Part shown: positions 23,803-32,178 of the stretch, piece by piece
How positions within the stretch are numbered: the first letter of the stretch is position 1
Layout of the letters: each line of letters opens with the position of its first letter
NCBI GenBank assembly: GCA_964643885.1
Contig: CAZXUI010000028.1
Span: forward strand, 1 to 49,334
DNA: 49,334 bases
Direction: 5' to 3'
DNA from: CAADGL01 sp964643885
Lineage (GTDB): Bacteria > Planctomycetota > Phycisphaerae > UBA1845 > Fen-1342
The notes under the pieces: model-generated
Databases searched by the model: none
What the model saw: the letters and a program-made list of their open reading frames with translations, nothing else
What the model was told of the DNA's origin: nothing
Program-made: the position numbers and the translations under genes

Positions 23803-24897
23803 TTAGGTCTTGACGTTGGCGAGCTGAAATACGGCGACCGGCGCGAAGATCAGGATCGGCAGCCACGCCGCGATCACCGCCCACGATTCGTCGCGCACGC
23901 CTCCATGGGCGATGAAGGTCGTGGCGAAGAACAGGCCGGTGACGACGAGGGCCTGGCCGCCGGCGGCGAAGACGTTGGTCGGGCTGCGCGAGAGGAAGAA
24001 CGGGATCGTCAGCAGCAGAAAAGTCCACAGCAGCAGCGGATAGGTCAGCCGGATGTGCCGGCTCATCTCGATGATCGGGCGATTGGCCAGGTTGCGCGTC
24101 CGCAGCAGGGCGTTCATCTCGCGCAGGCTGAGCAGGTCGGCCCACTCGGCCGACTGACGCAGCGCCAGCTCGGCCGGGTTCAGCCCGAAGGGATACTCAT
24201 CGACCGGCTCGTAGCGGATCGGTGCGCCGAGCGGCGAAGCGCCGGCCGTCTCACCGATCGAGAGCCGCCGGCCGCGTTCGAGCCGCCAGGTGCGGGCCGC
24301 GGCGTCATACTGGGCGAAGTCGGCCTCGATCAGGCTGTCGGGCAGGCCCTCGCGGCTGGGCTCGACGATGTAGACGCCCTTGAGGCGGCCCTGCTGCGGG
24401 TAGAGCTCGAGCGCGGTGAGGATGGCGTTGTCGGCGTCGCGGGCGCAATAGACGCCGGCGATCTGGTCGCCGACGATCTCGTGATGCGAGCGGGAGATCT
24501 TCTGGGCCCAGGCGGGGATCAAGATCTCGCGGTTCGCGCTCCACAGCGCGACCAGGAAGATCGAGCAGATGACGACGGGAACCGCCAGCCGCTGAAGCGG
24601 CACGCCGGAGCCGACCAGGGCGGTCATCTCGTTGTTGCGCAGCATCATGCCGAAGGTGAAGGCCGCGGCGAACGCCATCGCCGGCCCCGAGAGCTGCGAG
24701 AAATACAGCGGCAGATTGTGGTAGTAGAAGTCGCCGATCAGCCGCAGCACCTGGCCGAAGGCGAGCGTGCCGTCCTTGGTGAACTCGTCGATGTTCACGA
24801 GCAGATCAAACAGCACGTACAGACCCATTCCGACCGCCAGCAGGATCACGAAGCTGGACAGATAGGTGCGCGTCACGTAGCGGTCGATGATGGTCAC
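23803..24897 (-). CDS. lptG: LptF/LptG family permease (LptG-like)
   Basis: Predicted 364-aa inner-membrane permease of the YjgP/YjgQ family, part of the LptB2FG transporter that extracts lipopolysaccharide. The N-terminal helix follows the family start IIDRYVTRTYLSSFVILLAV. The second helix has AFAAAFTFGMMLRNNEMTAL, close to the conserved region that contacts LptB. A periplasmic beta-jellyroll (about 140-260) and three C-terminal helices complete the usual six-helix plan. Length is normal. GTG start. It lies 28 bp downstream of its lptF-like partner and would be co-transcribed with it. Assigning F versus G is by gene order, not certain. Confidence 0.85.
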   Translation of the reverse strand: MTIIDRYVTRTYLSSFVILLAVGMGLYVLFDLLVNIDEFTKDGTLAFGQVLRLIGDFYYHNLPLYFSQLSGPAMAFAAAFTFGMMLRNNEMTALVGSGVPLQRLAVPVVICSIFLVALWSANREILIPAWAQKISRSHHEIVGDQIAGVYCARDADNAILTALELYPQQGRLKGVYIVEPSREGLPDSLIEADFAQYDAAARTWRLERGRRLSIGETAGASPLGAPIRYEPVDEYPFGLNPAELALRQSAEWADLLSLREMNALLRTRNLANRPIIEMSRHIRLTYPLLLWTFLLLTIPFFLSRSPTNVFAAGGQALVVTGLFFATTFIAHGGVRDESWAVIAAWLPILIFAPVAVFQLANVKT

Positions 24898-24925
24898 GCC
24901 TGCATCGCCTCCCGGCCGGCCGCAC

Positions 24926-26590
24926 TCATCGCCGCACCCCCAGGTAGAGGATCAGCGCATCCGCGACGGCCATCGCGACCAGTCCGCACCAGATGATCCA
25001 CGGCCCGACGAGCTGTGTCGCCTCGTTCTCACCGAGCTGGCGGCCCATGATCATCAGGATCGTCACCGTCCCGAACGGCACGCAGGCCAGGCCGAAAGCG
25101 GCCAGGGCCCGGGCGCCGCGGAACATCACGCCCAGCGCCGCGGCCATCAGGATCGTCACGAACGGGCTGGCGGCGTAGCCGAGGCGGAAGTGGACCAAAG
25201 AGCCGACCTTGCGCTGAAAAGCCTCCGCCGCGGTCCAGAGCGCGATGCGCTTGTCGTCCAGCTCCGTGGGCAGCTCGATCCGCACGCCGCGGTCGTGCAC
25301 CTCGGCCAGCGACCAGGACGCGACCTCGTCGTGAATGCGGTCGGGCACCTTCAGGCGGTCGATGTTCAGCGTCGTGACCTCGCGCGCCACGCCGTCGTCC
25401 TCGGCCAGGGGGCTCAACTCGCGCACCTTCTCGTCGGCGGTGCGTGCCAGCCGAAGCTCGACCATGATCGAATAGTCCGGCAGCGGGCGGGCCTTGATCT
25501 GGCCGCGCGGCGCCAGGAAGCGTGTCGGCCGCGGCTGGCCGGCGTGCGGCAGCTCCAGGCGCACGTCCTCGAGCACGAGCGTGCCGTCGGGCGAGACTTC
25601 GCAGGCCGAGGCACGAATGTCGTGCACCTGGCCCACGTCGTCGATGAGTTGCAGTCTCTGCCCGGCCGAGAGCGCGCGTTTCGCCTCCTGGTAGAAGCGC
25701 TGCACCTCCACTTCCAGCAGAAAGGCCGTCGACTCCTCGCGGATCTTGGGAGCTTCCCACGGACGGTCGCGCCAGTGAAAGAGCGTGTCGAGCGTCTGCC
25801 AAGAGGGGCGGTTGGGCAGCGGGATCGGCCGGCGGAAGGAGGCGATCTTCTGGCCGTCGATCTCGACGGCGCGGCGGCCGATCTCGAAATCGCGCCCCTG
25901 CACGACCCAGAGCGAGACCTTCACGTCGGTCTGCGAAGTGTCGAACTGGCACAGCCCGAAGCGGGCGACGGTGAAGCGCGTCACCTGCCCGGCCTTGTCC
26001 AGCTCGAGGAACGCGGGCGCGACCACCCAGATGTAGCTGAAGCCGGGCCCGGTCTCGAAGCGCTGCTCGGCCAGGATCTCGTCCGGCACGCCGAGGACCT
26101 GCTCCGCGGTCAGCAGGTATTTCGGCGCCGATTCCGGGAAGCGGATGTGGCCGTTCGTGCGGAGCTTCTGAAAGACCCAGTCGCGGATGTTCGCCCGCAC
26201 GGCCCGGTCGAGCCGCTTCATGAAGTCCGGAATGACGTAGTTGGCCGAGACCAGCGTGAACAGGGCGATGAAAACGCCCAGCAGGCCGGCCGAGAGAAAG
26301 AGGCGGTGGACGTTGATCCCGGCCGCGCGGCAGGCGACGAACTCGTTGTCGGCCGCGAGCCGGCCGTAGACGCTGGCGGCGGCGAAGAGGCCGGCGACCG
26401 GCATGGTCAGCGTGATGACGATGGGGATCAGCATCGGCAGGAAGGCGAAGATGTCGCTGGTGCCGATGCCTGAGCCGCCGACGACGTTGTAGACGCCGCC
26501 GCCCATGGTGAAGAGGGCGGTCAGGGCGAGCACGGTCAGACCGAAGGTCTTGAGCAACTCGCGCAGGATATAGGCGTGCAGCGTGGTCAT
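24926..26590 (-). CDS. lptF: LptF/LptG family permease with enlarged periplasmic domain (LptF-like)
   Basis: Predicted 554-aa partner permease. The N-terminus LHAYILRELLKTFGLTVLAL and the segment VYGRLAADNEFVACRAAGIN are hallmarks of the family (the second is the LptB coupling region). At about 554 aa it is roughly 190 residues longer than usual. The extra length is in the periplasmic part (about 130-430), which would enlarge the jellyroll or add a domain. Three C-terminal helices (VTILMAAALGVMFRGA, then ALAAFGLACVPFGTVTIL) are intact. The ATG at 26590 is the start of the family-like sequence. A strong promoter is visible at 26701-26728. Confidence 0.85.
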   Translation of the reverse strand: MTTLHAYILRELLKTFGLTVLALTALFTMGGGVYNVVGGSGIGTSDIFAFLPMLIPIVITLTMPVAGLFAAASVYGRLAADNEFVACRAAGINVHRLFLSAGLLGVFIALFTLVSANYVIPDFMKRLDRAVRANIRDWVFQKLRTNGHIRFPESAPKYLLTAEQVLGVPDEILAEQRFETGPGFSYIWVVAPAFLELDKAGQVTRFTVARFGLCQFDTSQTDVKVSLWVVQGRDFEIGRRAVEIDGQKIASFRRPIPLPNRPSWQTLDTLFHWRDRPWEAPKIREESTAFLLEVEVQRFYQEAKRALSAGQRLQLIDDVGQVHDIRASACEVSPDGTLVLEDVRLELPHAGQPRPTRFLAPRGQIKARPLPDYSIMVELRLARTADEKVRELSPLAEDDGVAREVTTLNIDRLKVPDRIHDEVASWSLAEVHDRGVRIELPTELDDKRIALWTAAEAFQRKVGSLVHFRLGYAASPFVTILMAAALGVMFRGARALAAFGLACVPFGTVTILMIMGRQLGENEATQLVGPWIIWCGLVAMAVADALILYLGVRR

Positions 26591-26700
26591 CGGGCGGCCC
26601 GGCCGCGGGACGGCGTGCGCGAACGGGCGGGGCGGATTGTGGCGGCGGGTTGGGCCGGCCACGGGGCGGAGGGGTGTGCGAACTCACTCATAGCCCGCCC

Positions 26701-26728
26701 AATCTAGGTACCGCCGTGGGCGTGTCAA
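26701..26728 (-). promoter_or_regulatory. Candidate sigma-70 promoter for lptF-lptG
   Basis: On the minus strand a perfect TTGACA (26723-26728) is followed after 16 bp by TAGATT (26701-26706). It lies in the gap between the large repetitive gene and lptF, about 110 bp before the lptF ATG. Confidence 0.6.
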
Positions 26729-26745
26729 GCGGCGGGGGCGGCGGG

Positions 26746-29700
26746 CTAGGGAAGCGGGCGGATGCCGGCAGGCGGGCGCGGGCCGGCCGAGGGCTGACCG
26801 CCGGAGGGACTTCGCTCGACGATGGTCGCGACGACGCGGTCCGCATGAACCGTCACATCGGCGGCGAGCTTCCCGGGAAAGCCGGCCAGCTCGATCCGGT
26901 CGAAGGCCCCGGCGGCCGAGCCAGCCGTGACGATCTGAAAGCTCTGGCCGGCCTGGGGGGTGAAGCCGTCGACGGCGACGAGCCGGAGCGTGCCGCCGAG
27001 CAGGGCGGCGCCGGTCACGGCGAGCACGTCGTGCTGCGTGTCGGGCAGGAGGCCGGCCAGCTCGATTTCGAGCGTCGCGCCGGCGTTCTGGGTGTAATCG
27101 CCGTCGATCGTGGCGGTGCCGGGCGAGCTGCCCGGCCGGACGGAGGCGCCGTTGTTGACGACGGAGCCGAGCAGCGGGCCGCGGCCGACGAGCTGGCCGC
27201 CGTTGAGCGTTGCGCCGCCTTGAAACGCGATCACTCCGCCGCTGTTGAGCTCGACCGTGCCGGAGTTCTGACTGAACGCCCTGGCGAAGACGAGCGCGCC
27301 GGCGGTGCAGCGCACGACGCCGGAAGCGTTGACGAAGTCGCCGTCGATCGTGGTGGAGTTGCTCAGGTCGGTGGTTTTCTGAAAGACGCCGCGGTTGAGG
27401 ATCGCGCCCGTGGGCGGCTGGGGATTGGTGTAGACGAAGTCACGGCCGTTGGCGTTGAAGGTGGCCCCGCTCTCGTTGACGATCGCGGCGCCGACGCCGC
27501 CGGCGGCGCTGATGGTCGTTCCGTTGAGCCAGTTGGTGGTGTCGAAGTTCGAGAATTCGCAGTCGTTGAGGAAGTGGTCGAAGGCGTTCAGGCGGGCGGT
27601 GCCGCGGTTGTGGAAGCGCAGCCCGCCGGTCATGCGGCCGTTCTCCCAGTCGAAGCGCGAAGTGACTTCGAGCGCGGCGGCGGGCCCGGTGGCGTTGAGC
27701 GCGGCGCCGTCGGTGAGCGTGAGCTTTTCGGCGGTGACTGTTCCGCCGGCGACGTCGACCTGTGTCTCGCCGACGATGGCGAGGCCCTCGCCGAAGAAGG
27801 TGGTGCCGGAGCGCCAGACGAAGGGCGAGCCAGAGGGGGGCGAGAATCGCACGGCCTGGCCCTGCGCGATCTGCCAGGAGCCGTCGCTGGTGCCGGGGCC
27901 GTCGATGTTCAGCACGCCGCCTTCGACGAAGACGCTCGCGGCGGGGCCGTTGTGGAAGGTGACCTGCGGGGCGACGAAGAGGCTGAACGGTCCGGCGACG
28001 TGCAGCAGCGCGCGGTTGTCGAAGGTCGCGGCCGCGCCGGCGGTACTGAGCAGGTCGCCGCTGGTCTGAGTGAACAGGCCGTTGTTGATGATCGTCGCGG
28101 CGCCGAATAGCTGGACATCGCTGCTCATCTGCGCGGCACCGTTGATCTCGAGCGTCGAGTTCTCGAGTCGGCGGGTGCTGCCGGTGAGCTGGGCGATTTC
28201 GAGCGAGCCGTTGACCACCGTGCGGGCGTGCCGCAGCAGGCCGGCGTGCCAGCGCAGCGTCTCAGCGACCGTCAGCGTGCCGTTGCCGGAGGTCTGCGTC
28301 AGAGTGGTTTCGATGATCAGGTGATTCGCGGTGACCTGCTCGCCGCTGCCGCCGGCCGTGCCGATGACGGCGTGCATGTTGCGGAGCGTGGCGAACTCCG
28401 AGCCGCTGAAGACCGTGCCGTCCTGGAACTCATACGTGTTGCCGGTGAATTCGAGGCCCAGCGGCGACTGGACGCGGAACACGCCGGTCGAGCGGCCGCC
28501 CGATTCCACCCGCAGCAGGGCCGAATCGCGAATGAAGATGATTCCGTCGTTGTGCAGCGGGGCGCTCTGGCGCGTGCGGACCGTGGTCGCGTCGCCGGAG
28601 ATGTCCATCGTGCCGAAGTTCTGCACGCGGCCCGATTGAATGCTGGCGGCGATGAAGTCGGTGTTGGTGGTGATCCGCATCAGGCCGTCGGGCGGGGCGT
28701 TGGGGTCGCCGCTGCCGTTGCGAAGCTCGTTATCGCTGCCGGCGCCGAGCAGAAATGCGAGCGTTCCCGTGCCGGAGAGGGTCAGCGTGCCCTTGTTGAC
28801 GAGCACGCCGCCGTTCTGGACGGTCAGGTCGGCTTCAGCCGTGGCGTCGCCTTCGCTGGTGAGCGTGGCGTTGTCAATCGCCCGGGTTCCGCCGCCGGGG
28901 GGGATGGTCATCGATCCGGTGACATGGAAGTCGCGCCCGTCGCGGAAGAATCCGCCGCGCCAGTCGAGATTGGTGATCGTCAGCGCGCCCGGGCCGACGG
29001 GGCCGGATTGGGTCGCGCCCGCGTTGAGCTGCGCGTTCTCGATGCTTGCGCCGGGATCGTTCGGATCGGCGACGGGGAGCTGCACCGCGGTGCGGATTTC
29101 GGCGACGCCCGGTCCGCGGATGGTCGTTCCCTGGCGCAGCACGTGATCGGGAGTCCCGCCCGAGCCGTTGAAGATGAGCTGCGCGCCCGCGCCGAGAAGG
29201 TTCCAGTCGCCGCTGCTGTCGATGCGGTTCGATTGCAGGGCTCCGGCTTCGATCTGCACGTCGGCGCGGTTGTCGATTCCCGCGCCGACTTGAAACAGGG
29301 CGGTTCCGCCGAGGGCGTTGACGCGGACCAAACCCTCGTTGACGAGTGTGCCGACGCCGCTGATTCCGCGGTCGGTCATATCTAGCGTGCCGCGGTTCAG
29401 CAGGATTCCCGAGTTGGCGAAGTTCAGGCAGTCGCTGTCGAAGGTCGTATCGCCGTTGAGCTCGAGGATGTGCGCGTCGATCGTCGGGCAGCCGAACAAC
29501 GCCGTGTCGCCGATCGTGCATGGCCCTGTGCAGACGGACGAGCCGAAGCCGAGGAACGTTCCGCCGCGAAAATCCAGCTCCGCGGCGCGCAGCTCGCTGT
29601 CCGTCGAGACGGACGTATTGCCCCGGACGCGCAGGCGATCGAACTGGAACAGGCCGGGCTCCGGCGAGCCGAGCTGAAGCAGGGCGCCGCCGTGGACGAC

Positions 29701-31239
29701 CCATCCGCCGCCGCCGAAACCCGCCGCCCGCGAGAATTCGTGCGTCCCGTTGTCCAGCAGCAATTCGCTGGCCAACGGGATCGTCCACGTGCCGTCGACG
29801 TGCGGCCCAGTCCTGCCGGGCGTGAAGCTGGTGAAATCGAGCTCCAGCGTGACGCCGGGGGAAAGCTCGACGTGGCCGTTGTTCTGAAAGCGCACGAAGC
29901 GCAGAGCGCGCGTGCCGGGATCGCCCATGGCCCGGAAATCACCGGTGTTGAGCAGGACCCCCTGCGTGGCGGTCGCGGAATTGATCGTGCCGTCGACATA
30001 GTCGAAGACGCCCTCGTTCTCGAACCGGCCGCCGCCGCTGAGCGTCAGGAACCCGTCCAGCAGCGCGGCCAGCCCCAGGTTTCGAACCGTGGCCGCGTCG
30101 ATCACGCGGCTCGCCCCGAAGCAATCGAAATCCATGAGCAGAAAGTCATTGACCGTGGTGGGGTCCGGGCCGGCGAAAGTGCCGCAGCCGTCCCATTCGA
30201 GCCGGTCGATCAGCAGCTCACCGTGCACGAAGATCGTGGCGTTGCCCTGATAGAGGTCGTTGACCGTTGTCGTGCCGGCGTTCGGTGCGCCGAAGGTGAC
30301 GAGGTCGGTAAAGTCGACCGGCCCGGGGCCGATCGTCAGCGGGGCGTCGAACTGATGCGCCATCACGCTGGCGGTCGGGTTACCCACCGAGAGCAGTGCG
30401 GTCGATGCGATCGACCAGGCGCCCGTGTGCGTGCCGTTACCGCGCAGCTCGAGGGTTCCCTGCTGGATGTCGACGCTGCCCGTGTTGTTGAAGGCGGCGT
30501 TGCTCATGGTGACGACGCCGTCGGGATTGCCTTGCACGCGGAAGGTGCCGGCATTCTGGAACGCGCCGAACCCCCCGCACGACAGGCTCGCAACCGGACC
30601 GAGCGCGGCGGTGAACGTGCCGTCGTTTCGGAACTCGCCGGTCGACGGATGGTTCACCGTGTCGAGGGTCCAGATGCCGGAGCTCCACGTCGCGCTGCCT
30701 TCGTTGATCAGGAGCTGGTCGACCGTCGGAGTGAAGGTGCCGCCGGAGGTGTTAATCTCCAGCGTGCCCAGGCTGCGCGTCTGGCCGCTGCCGCGCAGCA
30801 GTCCTGAGCCGGCCGGCAGCCTGAACGTGTTGCGGATGACGCACTCGCCGTTGACGATGAACTCGCCGCCGGCGAGGTGGAATTCGCTCAGGTCGCCCAT
30901 GCCGTTGAGCGTGAACGCGTCGCCGTTCTGGATGAAGAGGCCCTCGGAGAGCAGATCACCGATGACCGTCGGCATCGTGCCGTGCAGCGGGTTGTCCCCG
31001 TGCTCGACGGTGGCCGGGCCGAGATTCACCCCGACCGCGTTGGGGAAGGGCGGGCAGTCGCCCATCTGCGGGTCGGTGTTGAAGTTGTTCTCGAAAACGT
31101 CGGGGTTCGCACTGATCAGGCAGCAGGAGTACCAGTTCTGATCGTTGCAGGAGCCGTCCCACTCGACCTGGCCGGGCGCCGGCGGGGCGAAGATCAGTGC
31201 GGCCGCCAGGGCCGCGATCGCGCTTCGATTCATCGACAT
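26746..31239 (-). CDS. Large secreted autotransporter-like repetitive beta protein
   Basis: Predicted 1497-aa exported protein. The signal peptide is AIAALAAALIFAPPAPGQ (about residues 8-25). A short Cys-bearing N-terminus (NQ-WYSCC region) is followed by over 1,300 residues of imperfect beta-type repeats rich in Asn, Gly and Thr, such as FNNTGSVDIQQGTLELRGNG and LLNRGTLDM. These suggest a right-handed beta-helix passenger. The C-terminal region has PGSSPGTATIDGDYTQNAGA and LLGGTLRLVAVDGF, common at the end of autotransporter-like proteins. No beta-barrel and no PEP-CTERM anchor is seen. ATG at 31239 with GGGAG 7 nt upstream. It faces away from an ECF sigma gene and could be its target; adhesion is inference. 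Confidence 0.85.
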   Translation of the reverse strand: MSMNRSAIAALAAALIFAPPAPGQVEWDGSCNDQNWYSCCLISANPDVFENNFNTDPQMGDCPPFPNAVGVNLGPATVEHGDNPLHGTMPTVIGDLLSEGLFIQNGDAFTLNGMGDLSEFHLAGGEFIVNGECVIRNTFRLPAGSGLLRGSGQTRSLGTLEINTSGGTFTPTVDQLLINEGSATWSSGIWTLDTVNHPSTGEFRNDGTFTAALGPVASLSCGGFGAFQNAGTFRVQGNPDGVVTMSNAAFNNTGSVDIQQGTLELRGNGTHTGAWSIASTALLSVGNPTASVMAHQFDAPLTIGPGPVDFTDLVTFGAPNAGTTTVNDLYQGNATIFVHGELLIDRLEWDGCGTFAGPDPTTVNDFLLMDFDCFGASRVIDAATVRNLGLAALLDGFLTLSGGGRFENEGVFDYVDGTINSATATQGVLLNTGDFRAMGDPGTRALRFVRFQNNGHVELSPGVTLELDFTSFTPGRTGPHVDGTWTIPLASELLLDNGTHEFSRAAGFGGGGWVVHGGALLQLGSPEPGLFQFDRLRVRGNTSVSTDSELRAAELDFRGGTFLGFGSSVCTGPCTIGDTALFGCPTIDAHILELNGDTTFDSDCLNFANSGILLNRGTLDMTDRGISGVGTLVNEGLVRVNALGGTALFQVGAGIDNRADVQIEAGALQSNRIDSSGDWNLLGAGAQLIFNGSGGTPDHVLRQGTTIRGPGVAEIRTAVQLPVADPNDPGASIENAQLNAGATQSGPVGPGALTITNLDWRGGFFRDGRDFHVTGSMTIPPGGGTRAIDNATLTSEGDATAEADLTVQNGGVLVNKGTLTLSGTGTLAFLLGAGSDNELRNGSGDPNAPPDGLMRITTNTDFIAASIQSGRVQNFGTMDISGDATTVRTRQSAPLHNDGIIFIRDSALLRVESGGRSTGVFRVQSPLGLEFTGNTYEFQDGTVFSGSEFATLRNMHAVIGTAGGSGEQVTANHLIIETTLTQTSGNGTLTVAETLRWHAGLLRHARTVVNGSLEIAQLTGSTRRLENSTLEINGAAQMSSDVQLFGAATIINNGLFTQTSGDLLSTAGAAATFDNRALLHVAGPFSLFVAPQVTFHNGPAASVFVEGGVLNIDGPGTSDGSWQIAQGQAVRFSPPSGSPFVWRSGTTFFGEGLAIVGETQVDVAGGTVTAEKLTLTDGAALNATGPAAALEVTSRFDWENGRMTGGLRFHNRGTARLNAFDHFLNDCEFSNFDTTNWLNGTTISAAGGVGAAIVNESGATFNANGRDFVYTNPQPPTGAILNRGVFQKTTDLSNSTTIDGDFVNASGVVRCTAGALVFARAFSQNSGTVELNSGGVIAFQGGATLNGGQLVGRGPLLGSVVNNGASVRPGSSPGTATIDGDYTQNAGATLEIELAGLLPDTQHDVLAVTGAALLGGTLRLVAVDGFTPQAGQSFQIVTAGSAAGAFDRIELAGFPGKLAADVTVHADRVVATIVERSPSGGQPSAGPRPPAGIRPLP

Positions 31240-31409
31240 GTGCTTTCTCCCACCGGCGCGGGCCGTTCCCGGAATTGCATCCGGCGCGCGCAGCGGCCGG
31301 AGGTCTGCGTGCTCGAATGCCCGCCGCGGCCCGAATGCCGTCGGCCCCTATCGGAGATTTCAGCCCAGGCCGGCCGAGTTTCTCAGCGGATCGCACGCGA
31401 GGAATTGCA

Positions 31410-31438
31410 TTGCCCCGAAAGGGTCCGACCGGTCTAAT
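31410..31438 (+). promoter_or_regulatory. Candidate promoter for the ECF sigma factor and kinase genes
   Basis: TTGCCC (31410-31415), a 17-bp spacer and TCTAAT (31433-31438) lie 64 bp before the sigma-factor ATG. The -35 matches 4 of 6 and the -10 matches 5 of 6 consensus bases. Confidence 0.45.
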
Positions 31439-31501
31439 GAAGCCAGGGAGCCGAGCATTCGGCTGCACATGCTCGGGCCGACACCTGCGGGGACGCATCG
31501 G

Positions 31502-32092
31502 ATGGAGTGGCTGACGACAACGACGATGCTCGCCAGCCTGCGCGATTATCAGGACGCGGGCGCGTGGGAGCGTTTCGCCGCGCGGTTTCGCCGGCCGATC
31601 TTCAGCTTCGCCCGCTCGGCCGGCTTATCGGACAGCGATGCGGAGGACGTCGCGCAGGAATCGTTGCTGGGGTTCGCGGAGGCGCTGCGTCGCGGCCTGT
31701 ACGACCGCAACAAGGGGCGGCTTCGCTCGTGGCTGTTCGGCATCGCCTACCGACAGATTCTGAGGCTGCGCGAGAAGGATGCGCGGCACGCCAATCATCG
31801 GGCGGAAGTCGAGTCGAGCACGTTCTGGCGCGAGCTGGCCCAGCCGGATCAGGCCGAGGCCCTCTGGCAGCGGCAATGGGAGGAGTGGCTCTGGCAGCAG
31901 TGCCTGGAGCGGGTCCGGCCGGAGTTTCAGCCGGTCACGCTGGAGGCGTTTCAGCTCGTGGTTCGCGACGGGCTGCCGCCGCAGGAGGTGGCCGGGCGGC
32001 TGGGTGTTTCGGTGCGTTCGGTCTACAACGCGAAACACCGCGTTCTGAGGCGATTGCGCGAGCTGTACCGCCAGATGGACGATGCCGAATGA
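31502..32092 (+). CDS. ECF-type RNA polymerase sigma factor
   Basis: Predicted 196-aa extracytoplasmic-function sigma factor. Region 2 (about residues 10-80) has LRDYQDAGAWERFAARFRRP, then the DAEDVAQESLLGF helix that binds the -10 element. Region 4 (about 135-190) has LPPQEVAGRLGVSVRSVYNA as its helix-turn-helix. The ATG at 31502 fits planctomycete ECF family starts; a second ATG nine codons later is possible. It is directly followed by a Ser/Thr kinase that carries an anti-sigma-like zinc finger, so the kinase is the likely partner. The large secreted protein gene lies divergently and is a candidate target. Confidence 0.88.
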   Translation: MEWLTTTTMLASLRDYQDAGAWERFAARFRRPIFSFARSAGLSDSDAEDVAQESLLGFAEALRRGLYDRNKGRLRSWLFGIAYRQILRLREKDARHANHRAEVESSTFWRELAQPDQAEALWQRQWEEWLWQQCLERVRPEFQPVTLEAFQLVVRDGLPPQEVAGRLGVSVRSVYNAKHRVLRRLRELYRQMDDAE

Positions 32093-32178
32093 GCCCGCCG
32101 CGCTGAGAAACCAGGCCGGCCGGCGGTGAACACTTCAAATAGGGGGTTGCGATGGTGCTTGGGGCGGAGGCGACGGCC

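Noticed and set aside
23264..23806. A frame ending in repeated VTGRGL peptide
   Set aside because: The peptide repeat is only the 18-bp DNA repeat read in another frame; the lipoprotein frame has a lipobox and domain.
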